Source: Cynocephalus volans
Taxonomy: Eukaryota; Chordata; Mammalia; Dermoptera; Cynocephalidae
Direction of reading: 5' to 3'
DNA: 64,000 nucleotides
Assembly: GCF_027409185.1 (NCBI RefSeq)
Contig: NC_084462.1
Location: 152,879,490 to 152,943,489, forward strand
Part shown: one piece after another, positions 37,086-48,012 of the stretch
Layout of the letters: every line of letters begins with the position of its first letter
How positions within the stretch are numbered: position 1 is the first letter of the stretch
Notes under the pieces: generated by a model
What the model was told of the DNA's origin: nothing
The model's database searches: none
Seen by the model: the letters and a program-made list of their open reading frames with translations, nothing else
Made by a program: the position numbers and the translations under genes

Positions 37086-37936
37086 TTTCCTCCCCTCTCA
37101 TCCCTTAGTAGTCCTGAATACTAGATACAAATTTCATTTTTAAGATTTGCAATTTTTCCTGTACTTTTGCATATCTTGAATTATTTTGATCCTTAAAACT
37201 ATGCTGTGAAGTATTAAGAATTTCACTGTCTATTCATGTCAGCTTTTTAATAATAAAGGCAATTCAGTTACTTTTAAATTTGTAAATCAGTGCCATTTTT
37301 CTTCAACAGTCATTTAAAAAACACCTATATCTCATCTATTCTGTGCAAGGGGAATGAGAGATTATTATGCCAAACCCCGTTTTAAGGAGTTCACACATGC
37401 AGAGCACTTTGTGTGGTAAACATTCAAGAAATGCTAGCTGTTATTGATAATGATAAAATAATAACTTGTAAGTACATGCATTATCTCATTTAATCTTTAT
37501 AAACATCCCATGAGAGAGCTCCTTTCATAGATAATATATTATGGTTACTTTCACAAGTAAGCATGACTGTTTCAAATCTAATAAATGCTTTTCGAGTACG
37601 ACTCTTCACAGGTTGTTAAATACTGTGGAGAGTAAATAGGCTAGTAAGACACAGTCCTTATCCATGAAGGAGACAAGGTCATAAATGACAGTAATGGATG
37701 TCAGGGTGAATATAATGAGTATAATAAGAGAATTGCAAACAAAGAGCAATGGAAGTGCAAGTCAGTGGGGACAAGTCATAATTGTTTAACTAGATCAGAA
37801 TGAGATGGGCCTCAAAGGGGAGGAGGATTTCATCAGGCCTGAGAATAGGCAGTAGGGTGGTCCAGACTCAGAACAATAAGAACAAAGCACAGAGGGACAA
37901 AAGCACAGTTTGTGTGCCCTCTGCTAGTGATTACAA

Positions 37937-38047
37937 AAAGACAGAGGCCAAGTGGTGGTGCCCTTTACTCCAGATACAGAGCTGCTCCTATAGAATAGTA
38001 TGCTTTAAACTTCTAGGTTCTACTGCCTAGTAAAAACCACTGCCTAA
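37937..38047. repeat. Right arm of a long inverted repeat
   Basis: AAAGACAGAGGCCAAGTGGT through CACTGCCTAA pairs with 35891-36003. Differences concentrate near the CTAGGTTCTACTGCC stretch. The preceding bases (TTTGTGTGCCCTCTGCTAGT, 37908-37927) resemble 35539-35558 in direct orientation, so the family may be longer than the arms. Confidence 0.75.
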
Positions 38048-38119
38048 TAGGGAAGAGAGCAGCAAGCAGCCCAACTGTATAGGAGTCTGAGGCACATGTA
38101 AGAGGGTAAAAAAAATAGA

Positions 38120-38345
38120 TAATTTTTGTTGAACAATGACTAAGCCAGGCACTGTGTGGAACAATTAACATGAATTATTTTAATTCTCAGAATCCTTTGA
38201 TGTAGGTGCTTTTATTGTTCCTATTTTATAGACAAGAGCTCTGTGAGGCACAAAGAGGCTGATTGCAGTTAGGATCTGTGGAGGCTGGTGTTGAATCCAG
38301 GCACTCAGACTCCAGACTGCATTCTTAACCACTGCACTGTACACC
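38120..38345 (-). repeat. MIR SINE remnant, well preserved
   Basis: CCAGGCACTGTGTGGAACAA, TTTAATTCTCAGAATCC, TTTTATAGACAAGAGCTCTG, GAATCCAGGCACTCAGACTC and TTCTTAACCACTGCACTGTA follow the antisense MIR consensus along nearly its whole length. Confidence 0.8.
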
Positions 38346-39579
38346 CATCCTCCTTTCCTCCCCACGAGTGGGAGAAGAACCTGGAAAGATGGCTGCACAT
38401 CTTATTGCTGCAGACTTCAATGCCAACATTAAGTGTAGCATATTAAACCCAAATAAAATTGGAGTAGGCCTGGTTTACAACTATTTAAAGTACAATTGCC
38501 AGTTTGTAGTAGAGAAATTGGTAGTCCTGTTGTCATTAGAAAATGTCAGGTTTCATGTACATGGTAGGGATTTTGCCTTAATGAGTATTTCCACTGTTTT
38601 TCTAGATGTTTATTTAAAATGCAACAAAATGATATTATTGTGTTTTCAGTTTTTTTAAAAGTTGTCCTTCAAGTTATTGGAGTTAGAATTAGGGGAGAAG
38701 TGATCATATTTAATTTTGGTCTGCAGTGCATATCTCAAGAATGGATATAAGGAAAGAAGCAGTGTTTATGCGGTAATGAATAGCACTAATCCTTTGATTA
38801 AGGACATGAATAGAATTTTCTTGCTGACTTTGCCTGTTCATTGCCATGTTGCATTTTTTTTATTGTGAGGATAAGTGAGTTTGACCAGCCACTTTCTTTT
38901 ATGATTCAGGCAGCTAATTTTAAAAATTACATTTCTTCCAAAAACAACTTTCTGTAAATGAAGCTTTGGGAGAATAATTGCCGTTCCTAGAATTTTAATC
39001 TTCTCTCAGATTATAATATTAGATAATTCATATTTAAAGCTGAGATGGCTACCAAGTTGGTTCAATGTACATTCTCAGGAAGGAAATAAACATGGCAGCC
39101 ATCAGGTCTGAGGAGGAAGGCAGTGGCGTCTGTAGCCTTGTCTGTTCACAGTAGTGATTACACTGCTCTTGCCCATCCCTGTTCTTTTGCTTGACAGGCT
39201 GGATTGGATGAAAGGGTGGAGTCCTTTCCAGTGAGAAGATTCTGTGATTAAGATGACTGATGGTATTAGCATTTGGAGCACATGGCTATGGTAGGACTGG
39301 AGTTTGCAGTGATGGAGCAGAGCAAGACTAAGAGGCACATGCAGTGAGGCTTCTTTGGTTCACAGTCCAAAAAGGCAGAGTAACTGATAGCAGACACTTA
39401 GGTCTTCTTGATTTTAAATTGTGAATTGTGTTTTAAGTTCAGCTTTAAAATAAAAAAAAAAAAAAACAAGTTCCTTTTCTACAGGACTTATCTTAAGTAG
39501 ATAATATCTTCAAATGGTGCAAAAATCAAAGTATTACTGTGTTTACATTAAGGGGTCCCATTTCCACTCTGTTCCTGTT

Positions 39580-39905
39580 ACCCTCTTCTCTCCTCCATAA
39601 TTGTCACTTTTGTTTCTTATTTATTCCTATGTTTCTTTATAAAGACAGCACCAAATATCCATATGCAGTTTTATTCCCTTATACAAAATATAGCATACTT
39701 TAAGTATTTTTTTTTTAACTTACTAATATATTTTAGAGATCTTTCTGTGTCAGTACATAGAAAGGTTTCCCATTGTTTTTACTGCTGCATAATATCCCAT
39801 TGTATTGCTGTGTTGTTTTTTGTCACTTTCACTGTTGATGGGCATTTGTGTTGATTTCAGTCCTTTTCTGCTATAAATAGTGCTGCAATGAAGAGGCTCT
39901 TCTTA
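39580..39905 (-). repeat. Antisense L1 fragment
   Basis: ACTGCTGCATAATATCCCAT, TGTTGATGGGCATTTGTGTT and CTATAAATAGTGCTGCAATG are typical reversed L1 ORF2/3' UTR phrases of older L1 subfamilies. Confidence 0.6.
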
Positions 39906-40011
39906 TATAATTGAAATTCATCTCAGTGTCAAAACAAATCAGGTACATTTGTTACCAATTTAATACTCAATATGAGGTCTTATATTTTTGTGAGAAATTT
40001 TGCACAACACA

Positions 40012-40060
40012 TCATTAGATCAGATTATTGTGTGTGTGTGTATGTGTGTGTGTGCAGACT
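40012..40060. repeat. (TG)n tract
   Basis: TTGTGTGTGTGTGTATGTGT and continuing; a short imperfect dinucleotide repeat. A related CA-rich tract lies at about 40771-40814. Confidence 0.8.
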
Positions 40061-40404
40061 GTTTTCTGAATATTATGCTGAAGGCAAAACGGATTTAAAA
40101 TATGTCTGTGCACTTTTATAAAAGTCATTTTGAAAGCATCTGTCAGTTTTTTTTTTTTTAAACAACTCTTCTACCAAATGTCTATGTATCATTTTTTAGG
40201 CGGTTGGATTTTTGTTAGTAATACCCAGTGAGGATAAATTTTCTAAGTAGTATTTTTTGCTCTCAACCCTGAATTTTTTCAATCTTTTTGTCATTTTTTT
40301 GAGGACAATATATAGATATATATCTTCAGGAAGTAATTAAGAGTTATGTTTATGAAGATCAAACCAAAGTGAATGCCATCAATTTGAATCATGAGGAATT
40401 TTTT

Positions 40405-42590
40405 AAAAAATGGCCAAGGTTTTCACTTCCAGTAATGAATAGCAGAGTAGATTGTTGCAAACCAGCCTGCCCACTGAGAATAACCAGAAAAATGGAATAA
40501 AATACTTTTTAAAACTAGGTTTAGACTTTAGGATCTGGAAAGATGGAGATCTATTTTTTTTTTTTTTTCTGTAATTCTACTCACTAAGTATAGCCAGCTA
40601 CCATGAAAACTATATATTAAGAAAACATAAAATGAATCTGAAAGGAAAGAGGAAGCAGACTGGCTAGGAACCTTGGGATTTGAGGAATGGAACAGCAGTG
40701 AGATTTTTGCTTATATACCTCAGTCTTGACCTTGAAGATGCAGCAACCTAGAAGTGCCAACAGGCAAAGAAACATACACGCACACACGTACACGCACATG
40801 CACACACACGCACAATTCCTCCCAAAGCCTATTCTCTTTAGCCAAAGGACCAAAAAAGGGGACAGCTTTAGAAGAACAGAAAACTTTTAAACAAGAACCT
40901 CTATACTACTACAGCTGAACACCACAAAAACAAAACCAAAAAAATCCCCACAGCCCTCCTACTCCCCCGACTCTTGTTGAAGTATTTTTAGAGAATGCTA
41001 AGTAGGGAGCTGGGACTTTCATCTCTGTGGAGTGGTAATTTGGCACCCCTCCTACCCTCTCCCACCCTCTCCCCCGCCCCCCGACTGGAGTGGTATCAGA
41101 TGAGGCCTAATGGAGAGTCAGGACTTTCAGCACACCCAGCAATAAGATCTCCTCACCAGAGTGTCACTGAAAGCCACATGGGGAGCAATAATGATGCACC
41201 CCTGCAATAAAGAGGTGCCCCTTTCCCTTAGATGTCAGTGGAGACCAAGGGGGGAACCTGACTTCCAGCCCAACCTGGCAGTGTCCCCTTTTTTATACTG
41301 GAGTGATAATAAAAGGGGCCTGCTAAATAGAAGCTTTAAATAAGATCCAGAGTCTCATAACTTAATATCTGAAATGTCCAAATTTGAATTTAAAATCACG
41401 GGTCATACCAACAACCAGGAAAATCTCAACTTGAGAGAAAATTCGGTCAACACATGCCAACACTGATATGACACAGTTATCATAATTATCTAACAGTAAT
41501 TTTAAAAGAACCATACAAATGCTTTAATGAGCAATTACAAGAATGGTTTTAAGAAATGAAAACATAGAAATAGAAAGTATTAGCAAAGAAATAGAAGATA
41601 TCTGTGAGAAACAAATGGAAATGTTAGAACCAAAAATATAATAACCAAAGTTTAAAACTTGATAGATGGGCTCAGTAACAAAATGGAAGAGACAGAGGAA
41701 AGAATCAGTGAATGTGAAGATAGAACAATAAAAATCACCAAATCTGGACAAAGAGTAGAGTGGGAAAAAATGAATTAGAGTATCAGGATCTGTGGGACTA
41801 TAATAAAATATTTAACAGTTGTGTCATCAGAGGAGAGGAAAAATAGGGCAGGCTTTGAAAAAGTATTCAAAGAAATGTTGGCTAAAAACTTTCCAAAACC
41901 CAAACAGAATAAACCCAAAGAAGTCTACAGCAAGACATATTATAGTAAAATTTCTGAACACAAAAGACAAGGGAAGAACCTTGAAAGAAGCAAAAGAGAA
42001 ATGACATCTTACCTTATAAGGGAAAACAATTTGAATGACAGATCTATTTTTTTATCAGAAACTATCGAGGCCAGAAGGAAATGGCATAACATTTTTCAAA
42101 TGCTAGAAGTAAACAATTGTCAATCCAGAATTCTAAATTCAGGGATAATATCCTTCAGGAATGAAGGGCAAATCAAGACATTCTCAGACGAAGGAAAATT
42201 AAGAATTTAAATGGTCACCAGTATACCTATCCTAAAAAAGTGATTAGAAGAAGTTCTCTAAACAGAAAGGAAATGATGGAAGAAGGGATGTTAGAACTTC
42301 AGGAAGAAGGAAAGAGTAAAAATATGAGTAAGTACTTTTCCTATTGAGTTTCCTAAGTTATTTTGACAGTTGAAGCAAAAACTATAGCAGTGCCTAGCAT
42401 GATTATTAAATGTATGTACAAGAATTTTTAAAGACTATTATTTTATAAATGGAGGAGCGTAAAGGGTGGAAAAGCTTCAGTACTCCAATTGGTATAATGT
42501 TGACACCTGTAGACAGCGATCAGATATATGATATAGGTAGTGATATTTAGAGCAACCACTAAAAAAAAACTATACTAAAAGGTACCTTTA
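40405..42590 (+). mobile_element. L1/HAL1-like 5' and ORF1 fragment
   Basis: From about 41340 the text is L1-type: GAGTCTCATAACTTAATATC, CAACAACCAGGAAAATCTCA, GAGCAATTACAAGAATGG, GAGGAAAGAATCAGTGAATG. It is followed by the ORF1-like stretch giving RHIIVKFLNTKDKGRTLKEA near 41936-41995, and by GGCCAGAAGGAAATGGCATA. Coding frames are broken by stops and shifts. 40405-41340 is probably its 5' UTR, with lower certainty. It is degenerate and not mobile. Confidence 0.65.
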
Positions 42591-42604
42591 GAAGCACTGT
42601 AGAT

Positions 42605-43195
42605 GCCATAGAATAGGCTAATTCAGCGGTGATGTGCAATCCAGAAATTCCACTACTGGGTGTGTCCCCAAAGGAATGGAAATCATTGTGTTGAAGGGAT
42701 ACTTGCACTGCCATGTTTATCGCAGCTCTATTTATAATAGCCAGGAGTTGGAACCAACCTAAACGTACATTGACAGACAACTGGATAAGAAAAATGTGAT
42801 ATATATACACCATGGAATACTACTGTTCCATTAAAAAGAGTGAAATTCTAGATGAACCTGGAGAAACTTACGTTGAGTGAAATAAGCAAAGCACAGAGGT
42901 ATAAATACCCCATGTGCTCACTCATATGTGGGACCTAAGAGATAAAGAAGGAAGGAAAGAAAGACCACAGTAGTGCATTAGTCTGGCAGAGGGAGAGAAC
43001 ATTCCTTGGGCTACAAAGTGGAGGGGGGGATGGGGGAGGGGTAGTGAAGTTGGGGATAATTCCGTGTTGTACACGGGGTACAAATGCAATTTCTGGTAAT
43101 GGGTATGCTGCCAGTGTGAATCTGGCCCTCACATCATGGGATCGAGGGGTGACAATTAGTTTTGTGTCCCATGAATATTCATAATAAAAGAAAAA
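42605..43195 (+). mobile_element. LINE-1 3' end, sense
   Basis: CCAGAAATTCCACTACTGGG, TATTTATAATAGCCAGGAGT, CACCATGGAATACTACTGTT and CATGTGCTCACTCATATGTG are the ORF2 C-terminus and 3' UTR. It ends ATGAATATTCATAATAAAAG with an A-rich tail. Its reverse strand matches the antisense L1 at 28453-29530. It abuts the ORF1 fragment upstream, so either a deleted L1 or two adjacent insertions. Confidence 0.82.
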
Positions 43196-43209
43196 AACTT
43201 CAGCAAGAT

Positions 43210-43850
43210 TTTTTTGTAGTTATAGACAAGATTATTATAAAAGTTATACGGACAAGTAAAAGAACTAGAATAGCTAAAACAATTTTAAAAAAGAAGTATA
43301 AAGTGGGATAAATCATTCTACTGATTTTAAGCCATATTATATAGCTTTAGTAATCAAGACTGTGGTATTATGGGAGGAATAGACACAAGGATCAGTGGAA
43401 CAGAGTAGAGAAACCAGAAATGGCCCTACACAAATATATTCAGATGATTTTTTGGCAAAGGTGTAAAAGAAATTCAGTGGAAAAAGGCTTTTCAAATAGT
43501 GTCAGGACAATTGGACGTCTATGACAAAACTTATGGACCTTGACCTAAACATCATACCTTATACAAAAATTAATTTAAGTGGATCATAGATTGGGGGAAA
43601 AAAAATTTTTTTTTCTTTTGATGAAAGCATAGAAGAAAATCTTTGGTACCTTGTGTTTGGTGAAGAGTTCATAGATATGACACCCAAAACTTGCTCCACA
43701 AAAGAAAATGATTGAGAAATTGGAATTTATAAAAGTTGAAAATATCTTATAGGGCTTTTTCTCTTGTACATTTACTGGGATGTAAGAGGCTTGGGGCTTA
43801 AGTCTAGCATAAAGCAGCACATAAAAAGTTAGGAGACATCAGAGCTTTCA
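43210..43850 (+). mobile_element. L1 ORF2 C-terminal fragment
   Basis: CTTTAGTAATCAAGACTGTG, GGATCAGTGGAACAGAGTAG and GAAACCAGAAATGGCCCTAC, then TGGATCATAGATTGG, match the distal ORF2 of L1 in order. It is an older copy that the preceding 3' end may have interrupted. Confidence 0.7.
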
Positions 43851-44760
43851 GTGATCGTATAGGGCTACAGAGATAAAAAATGGAATTCAGGGCTCACCAG
43901 AGAACTTGAATCTATAAAACAATCAGATCGAACTTGTAGAACTAAAAAAATAAATAATTAAAAGTTAAACCCAGCTGAAAGTAGGTGGGTTTTGAGAGCA
44001 CATTGGACACAACAAGAGAGAAAATTAATGAAGTTACCAGACAAGTTTTAACTGAAAACTGGAGACAAGAAAACATGGAAAAGTAAGGAAAAGTGTCCAA
44101 GAGGCATGTGGACTACAGTGAAATACATATGTATAACTGAATTTCCAGAAATAGATATTTATGCATTATTTGGGAATAGAAGTAATAGTTGAAGAAATAC
44201 CGGTAGAGAAATTTCCAAAACTAGTTAAAGAAATGAATTAAGCCAGAATCAAGGAACTCTGTCCATTCTAAGCAAGATAATACAAAGGAAATCAAATGTA
44301 GGCCCCTTGTAGTAATAGTTGCAAAATGAAAAAAAAAAGAAAAGAAAAATCTTTAAATAGCCAGATGAAAAAATATCTTCAAAGAAGAACAGTAAGACAA
44401 ACAATTGTCTGTAAAAATTAACCATTTGCTGGGCCGTAAAGCATAAAGAAATAGTGGAAGCCAGAAAACATTTTTAAGATGCAAAAAGAGAGTAACTCTC
44501 ACAGTGAATTTTACCCAAGAAAATATTCTTCAAAAATGTAGGCAAAACTAATTTATAGTAAAGAAATTAGGACAGTGGTTGCCTGAGGCTTTTACATGAT
44601 ATAGGGGTGGATCACAAAGGAAACCAGGAACGATTGGGGTGATGGAAATGTTCTGCATTTTTATTGTGGTGGTTTGTCAGAATTCATTAAATTGTATACA
44701 TCAAACCGATGCAGTTTGCTGTTCAGAAGTTATACATCAATAAAGTTGATTTAAAAACTG
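43851..44760 (+). mobile_element. HAL1/L1-like fragment with 3' end
   Basis: Includes AGTTACCAGACAAGTTTTAA, CTAAGCAAGATAATACAAAG and CTCTCACAGTGAATTTTACC. The terminus has GGGGTGATGGAAATGTTCTG, GAATTCATTAAATTGTATAC and TTATACATCAATAAAGTTGA, an L1-type 3' end. Confidence 0.55.
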
Positions 44761-46119
44761 AAGGCAGATTTTTGCTTCTGTTCAAGATTAAGGAGGACAG
44801 GATTTACCCTCCCATCTGAAACAACTTAAAAACTGCACAAAACAGTGAAACAATGGTTTTTATGACCTTGGACATCAGGCAGTGAAGGACAGTGATGTCC
44901 GGGAGGTGGGAAACAAATGAGGTGGAACCCTAAGATTGCACCAGCTTCTGCCTGAACAGAGTTTCTAGACCGTAATGCAGAGAGAGGCAACCAGCTGAAG
45001 CCCAGGGGTCTCCCTCAGTTGAGACAGAGATGTGAGTCCAGGGAAGCCAGAATATCAGGGAGGAGAGAGCTGTAGATGCTCTCCCTTGAGTAGGAATAGT
45101 TTCTGTTCCCGGCAGCCCAACTGGAAAAATCTCATAATTCACATGGTGGAGTCTCAGAATGCCTCTGCCACAATATTGGGGAAAATTATCCTTAGACTAA
45201 ACACTGCTCCGGTACAACTGATCAGTTTAAAAGCAAGGACTGAAAGTTTCAAACTATTTCCAAATAATTTAACTGTGTTCTAGAACAAAACTCAAAAATA
45301 CTTCTAGGAATACAACAGCATCCATCACCCAACCAAGTAGTATTCACAATGTCTGACAATCAGTCAATCAAAAATTACAAGCAGGAAAATATGACCTATA
45401 AGGGTGAAAAATCAAAAGCAAACAGAAACGTGACACAGGTGTCTTTTCATATGTTCAGGAAGCTGTAGGAGAAATGGAACGTATTAAGTAGAGATCTGGA
45501 AGACATAGAACGGTTTCAAATCTAAATTATAAATATGAAAACTACAATGTCTGAGATGAAAAATTCACTGGCTAGGTTTAACAGCAAATTAGACATTGTA
45601 GGACAAAAGATTAGTGAACTTGAAGACAGCAATAGAAACAATTCCAAGTTAAATACAGACAAATAAATGAAGAAAAACAAAACAGCATCAGTGTGCTGTG
45701 AGACAACTTCAGGTGGCCTAATATACATATAATTGGAGTCCCCAGAGGAAGTTGTCTACACTTAATCTTAGCCAAAAGGCCGAGAAGCAATAGAGGAAGT
45801 CATTTATAGGAAGGGCCTGAAAAAATAGTTGGGGAAATAATAGTTCCATGTCTTTTATATGTGATGCAAACTGTAAACTAACAGTTCCAAGAAGCTTAAT
45901 GAACCGTGAGAATAAGAAACATGCAGAGAGCTACACCAGGACACACTGGAATCAAATTGTTTAAAACCAGTGATAAAGAGAAAATTTTAACAACAGCCAA
46001 AGGGAAAAATATTGAAAGGATCTTCAGATAAAAAGGATATCAAAATAACGAATAAACATAAGAAAAAGTACATAATTTTCTTAGCCATAAGAGAAATGCA
46101 AAATAAAGCACACCGATAG
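44761..46119 (+). mobile_element. HAL1/L1-like 5' and ORF1 fragment, second copy
   Basis: AGACATTGTAGGACAAAAGA followed by TTAGTGAACTTGAAGACAGC parallels the region near 41700 in the first copy. CACTGGAATCAAATTGTTTA and AACAACAGCCAAAGGGAAAA follow. It hosts the U2 snRNA fragment at 45756-45791 and is cut at 46120 by the hAT element. Confidence 0.6.
45756..45791 (-). pseudogene. RNU2: Truncated U2 snRNA retropseudogene (first ~36 nt)
   Basis: Read on the minus strand this begins ATTGCTTCTCGGCCTTTTGG and continues through GCTAAGATTAAGTGTAG. It is the 5' end of U2 snRNA, nucleotides 1-36, with two C-to-T changes (positions 3 and 28). It stops before the Sm site, so it cannot make functional U2. 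The 9-bp direct repeat AGAGGAAGT flanks it at 45744-45752 and 45792-45800, with three extra bases at the truncated end. 3'-truncated U2 pseudogenes with flanking repeats are known in mammals. The U2 identity is from memory of the conserved 5' end. Confidence 0.88.
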
Positions 46120-46189
46120 CAGTTCTCAAACTTTAAAGTCTCAGAGTCCCTTTACCCTCTTCTGAATCCATAAATATACAAATGAACAA

Positions 46190-46440
46190 TAAAGAGAGAC
46201 AGAGAAAGAAAAAAACAACAATCACAAAAATATGTTGAATTTTTAGAAAACTAGAGGTGGAAAAGGGGAGGGTAGAGGGAGGAGAGCTAATGAGGAATTG
46301 GTCAATGGACTCAAAGAATGATTGTGTATTGTAATGATGAATAAGGTAATTCTACTGATCTAACCACCGGACATTCTACACAATTGAAAATCAACATCGT
46401 ACCCTACATGTATGGATAATAAAAAAAATAAATAAATAAA
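46190..46440 (+). mobile_element. L1-like 3' end nested in the hAT element
   Basis: AAAGGGGAGGGTAGAGGGAG, GGAATTGGTCAATGGACTCA and ATTGTGTATTGTAATGATGA, then CTACACAATTGAAAATCAAC, ending in an (AAAT)n/A-rich tail. It interrupts the hAT sequence between CCTCTTCTGAAT and GGATCTCAAAGAGG. Confidence 0.5.
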
Positions 46441-46557
46441 AAGCAAAAAATGTTAAGGATCTCAAAGAGGTTTTTTGTGACTTTTTTGTTCACTTAACAT
46501 ATTAAAATCAAACTAAATTTTGAAGTATTAGTAATTTATTTTAAAATAGCAATAGTA

Positions 46558-46729
46558 GGGCAGGCCTGTGGCTCACTCAGTAGAGCTTGGTGCTCATAAC
46601 ACCAAGGCCATAGGTTCGGATCCTATATAGGGATAGCCGGTTGGCTCACTGGCTGAGTGTGGTGCTGACACCACCAAGCCAAGGGTTGAGATCCCCTTAC
46701 TGGTCATCTTTAAAAAAAAAAAAAAAAAA
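46558..46729 (+). repeat. Dimeric tRNA-Ile-like SINE nested in the hAT element
   Basis: GGGCAGGCCTGTGGCTCACT with B-box GGTTCGGATCC, a second unit from GGTTGGCTCACTGGCTGAGT with GGTTGAGATCC, and an A18 tail. Same architecture as 30805-30978 but more diverged. The flanks AAAATAGCAATAGTA and AAAATAAAACTATTA may be a decayed duplication. Confidence 0.85.
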
Positions 46730-47509
46730 GTAAAATAAAACTATTACATGTTTATAAAATAACATTTTTGTGAAAAATTTTTTTCTAAAAAATATTAGTA
46801 TGAAGAATAGTATTTGTTTAACTGTTTTGCAAATCTCTTTAATGTCTGGCTTAATATAAGGCAGTTGGACTCATGTGCTTCTGCTGTCGATCTCTTGCAG
46901 TATGTTATTTCAGTTGGAGTAGATGGAGAAAATCTGGTCTCACACAGTTGATGTACTTGGAAAAGGAAGGAATATTTTATGGCCCTTTCAGACAATTGTG
47001 GATATTTTTCTTTGATATAACACCAAAATTCAACAAATGGTAGTTTCTTAAGGTTAACAGCAATATACAATTTGAAACTATATGAGTGTACTCTGTTAAA
47101 TTAAAAATTCATTGGCTTTTGTGCACTTTCGATAAATTATTTACACATGCATGATTTTATAACTTCTTGTGTCAGTCACTTGGAAAATATTGGTTCTCTT
47201 ATGCAGATTTTGTAAGTGTTAACTCATTTTACAGTAATAAAAATGTCCCATTGATCTTATTAGAAAAGTTTTTAAGTGTTGGGAAGCTCTCAAGCTATGG
47301 TGATAGGTATAAGTTTTCCAAAATTTAAATTTTGCATTAAAGCTTGAACTTTATTATTGGCAAGAAGTATTGTCAGTTGCTTTCCCTGAAGTAATATGCT
47401 CTCTTTTTTATTTTCAGGAAAGTATCTGCCAAATATGCAACTCTAAATAACCATAGTCTGTCTGTTGGTAGTTCTTTCAAATACAAATAATGTTTTTATT
47501 GGTTTTTTT

Positions 47510-48012
47510 TTTTTATTGCTGCTATAATAAATTACCCCAACTTAGTGCCCTAGAACAACACAAATCTATTACCTCACATTTCTGTAGGTTAGTGATGGCA
47601 GAGTTCTGTTTCTTTCTGGAGGCTCTAGGTGTGATCTGTGTCCTTCCCCTTTCCAGCTTCTAGAGGTCACCCATATTCCTTCGTTTATGGCCCTTTCCTC
47701 CTTGTTGCACCAATGTTGCATCCCACTGACTCTGCCCCCATTGTCACATTTCTTCTCTAACCATCGTCTTCTGCCTCCCTCTTCCTCTTTCAAGGGCCTT
47801 TTCGTCATTGGGCCCACCTAGCTAATCCAAGATATGTTCCCTGTACACTTATTAGCAGTCTTAATTACGTCTGTAACCTTAGTTCCCCTTTGCCACGTAA
47901 CATTACATATTCACAGGATCCAGGGATTAGGATGTAGACATCTGCGGGGAGGGGAGGCATATTCTGGGAAGGGGTATATTTTGGGAGGGGGTGGATTATT
48001 CCACCCACTACT
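47510..48012 (-). repeat. MLT1-type MaLR LTR, antisense, nested in the hAT element
   Basis: TTGCTGCTATAATAAATTAC, CACATTTCTGTAGGTTAGTG, ATTGGGCCCACCTAGCTAAT, TTCACAGGATCCAGGGATTA and TTATTCCACCCACTACTACA follow the antisense order of MLT1 LTRs. The open frames here are not genes. Confidence 0.65.

Noticed and set aside
41821..42210. A 129-residue open frame as a host gene
   Set aside because: Neighbouring frames give L1 ORF1-like peptide, so it is a frame-shifted remnant of a LINE.
45756..45791. A working U2 snRNA gene
   Set aside because: Only the first 36 nt are present. The Sm site, the 3' stem-loops and the promoter elements are missing.
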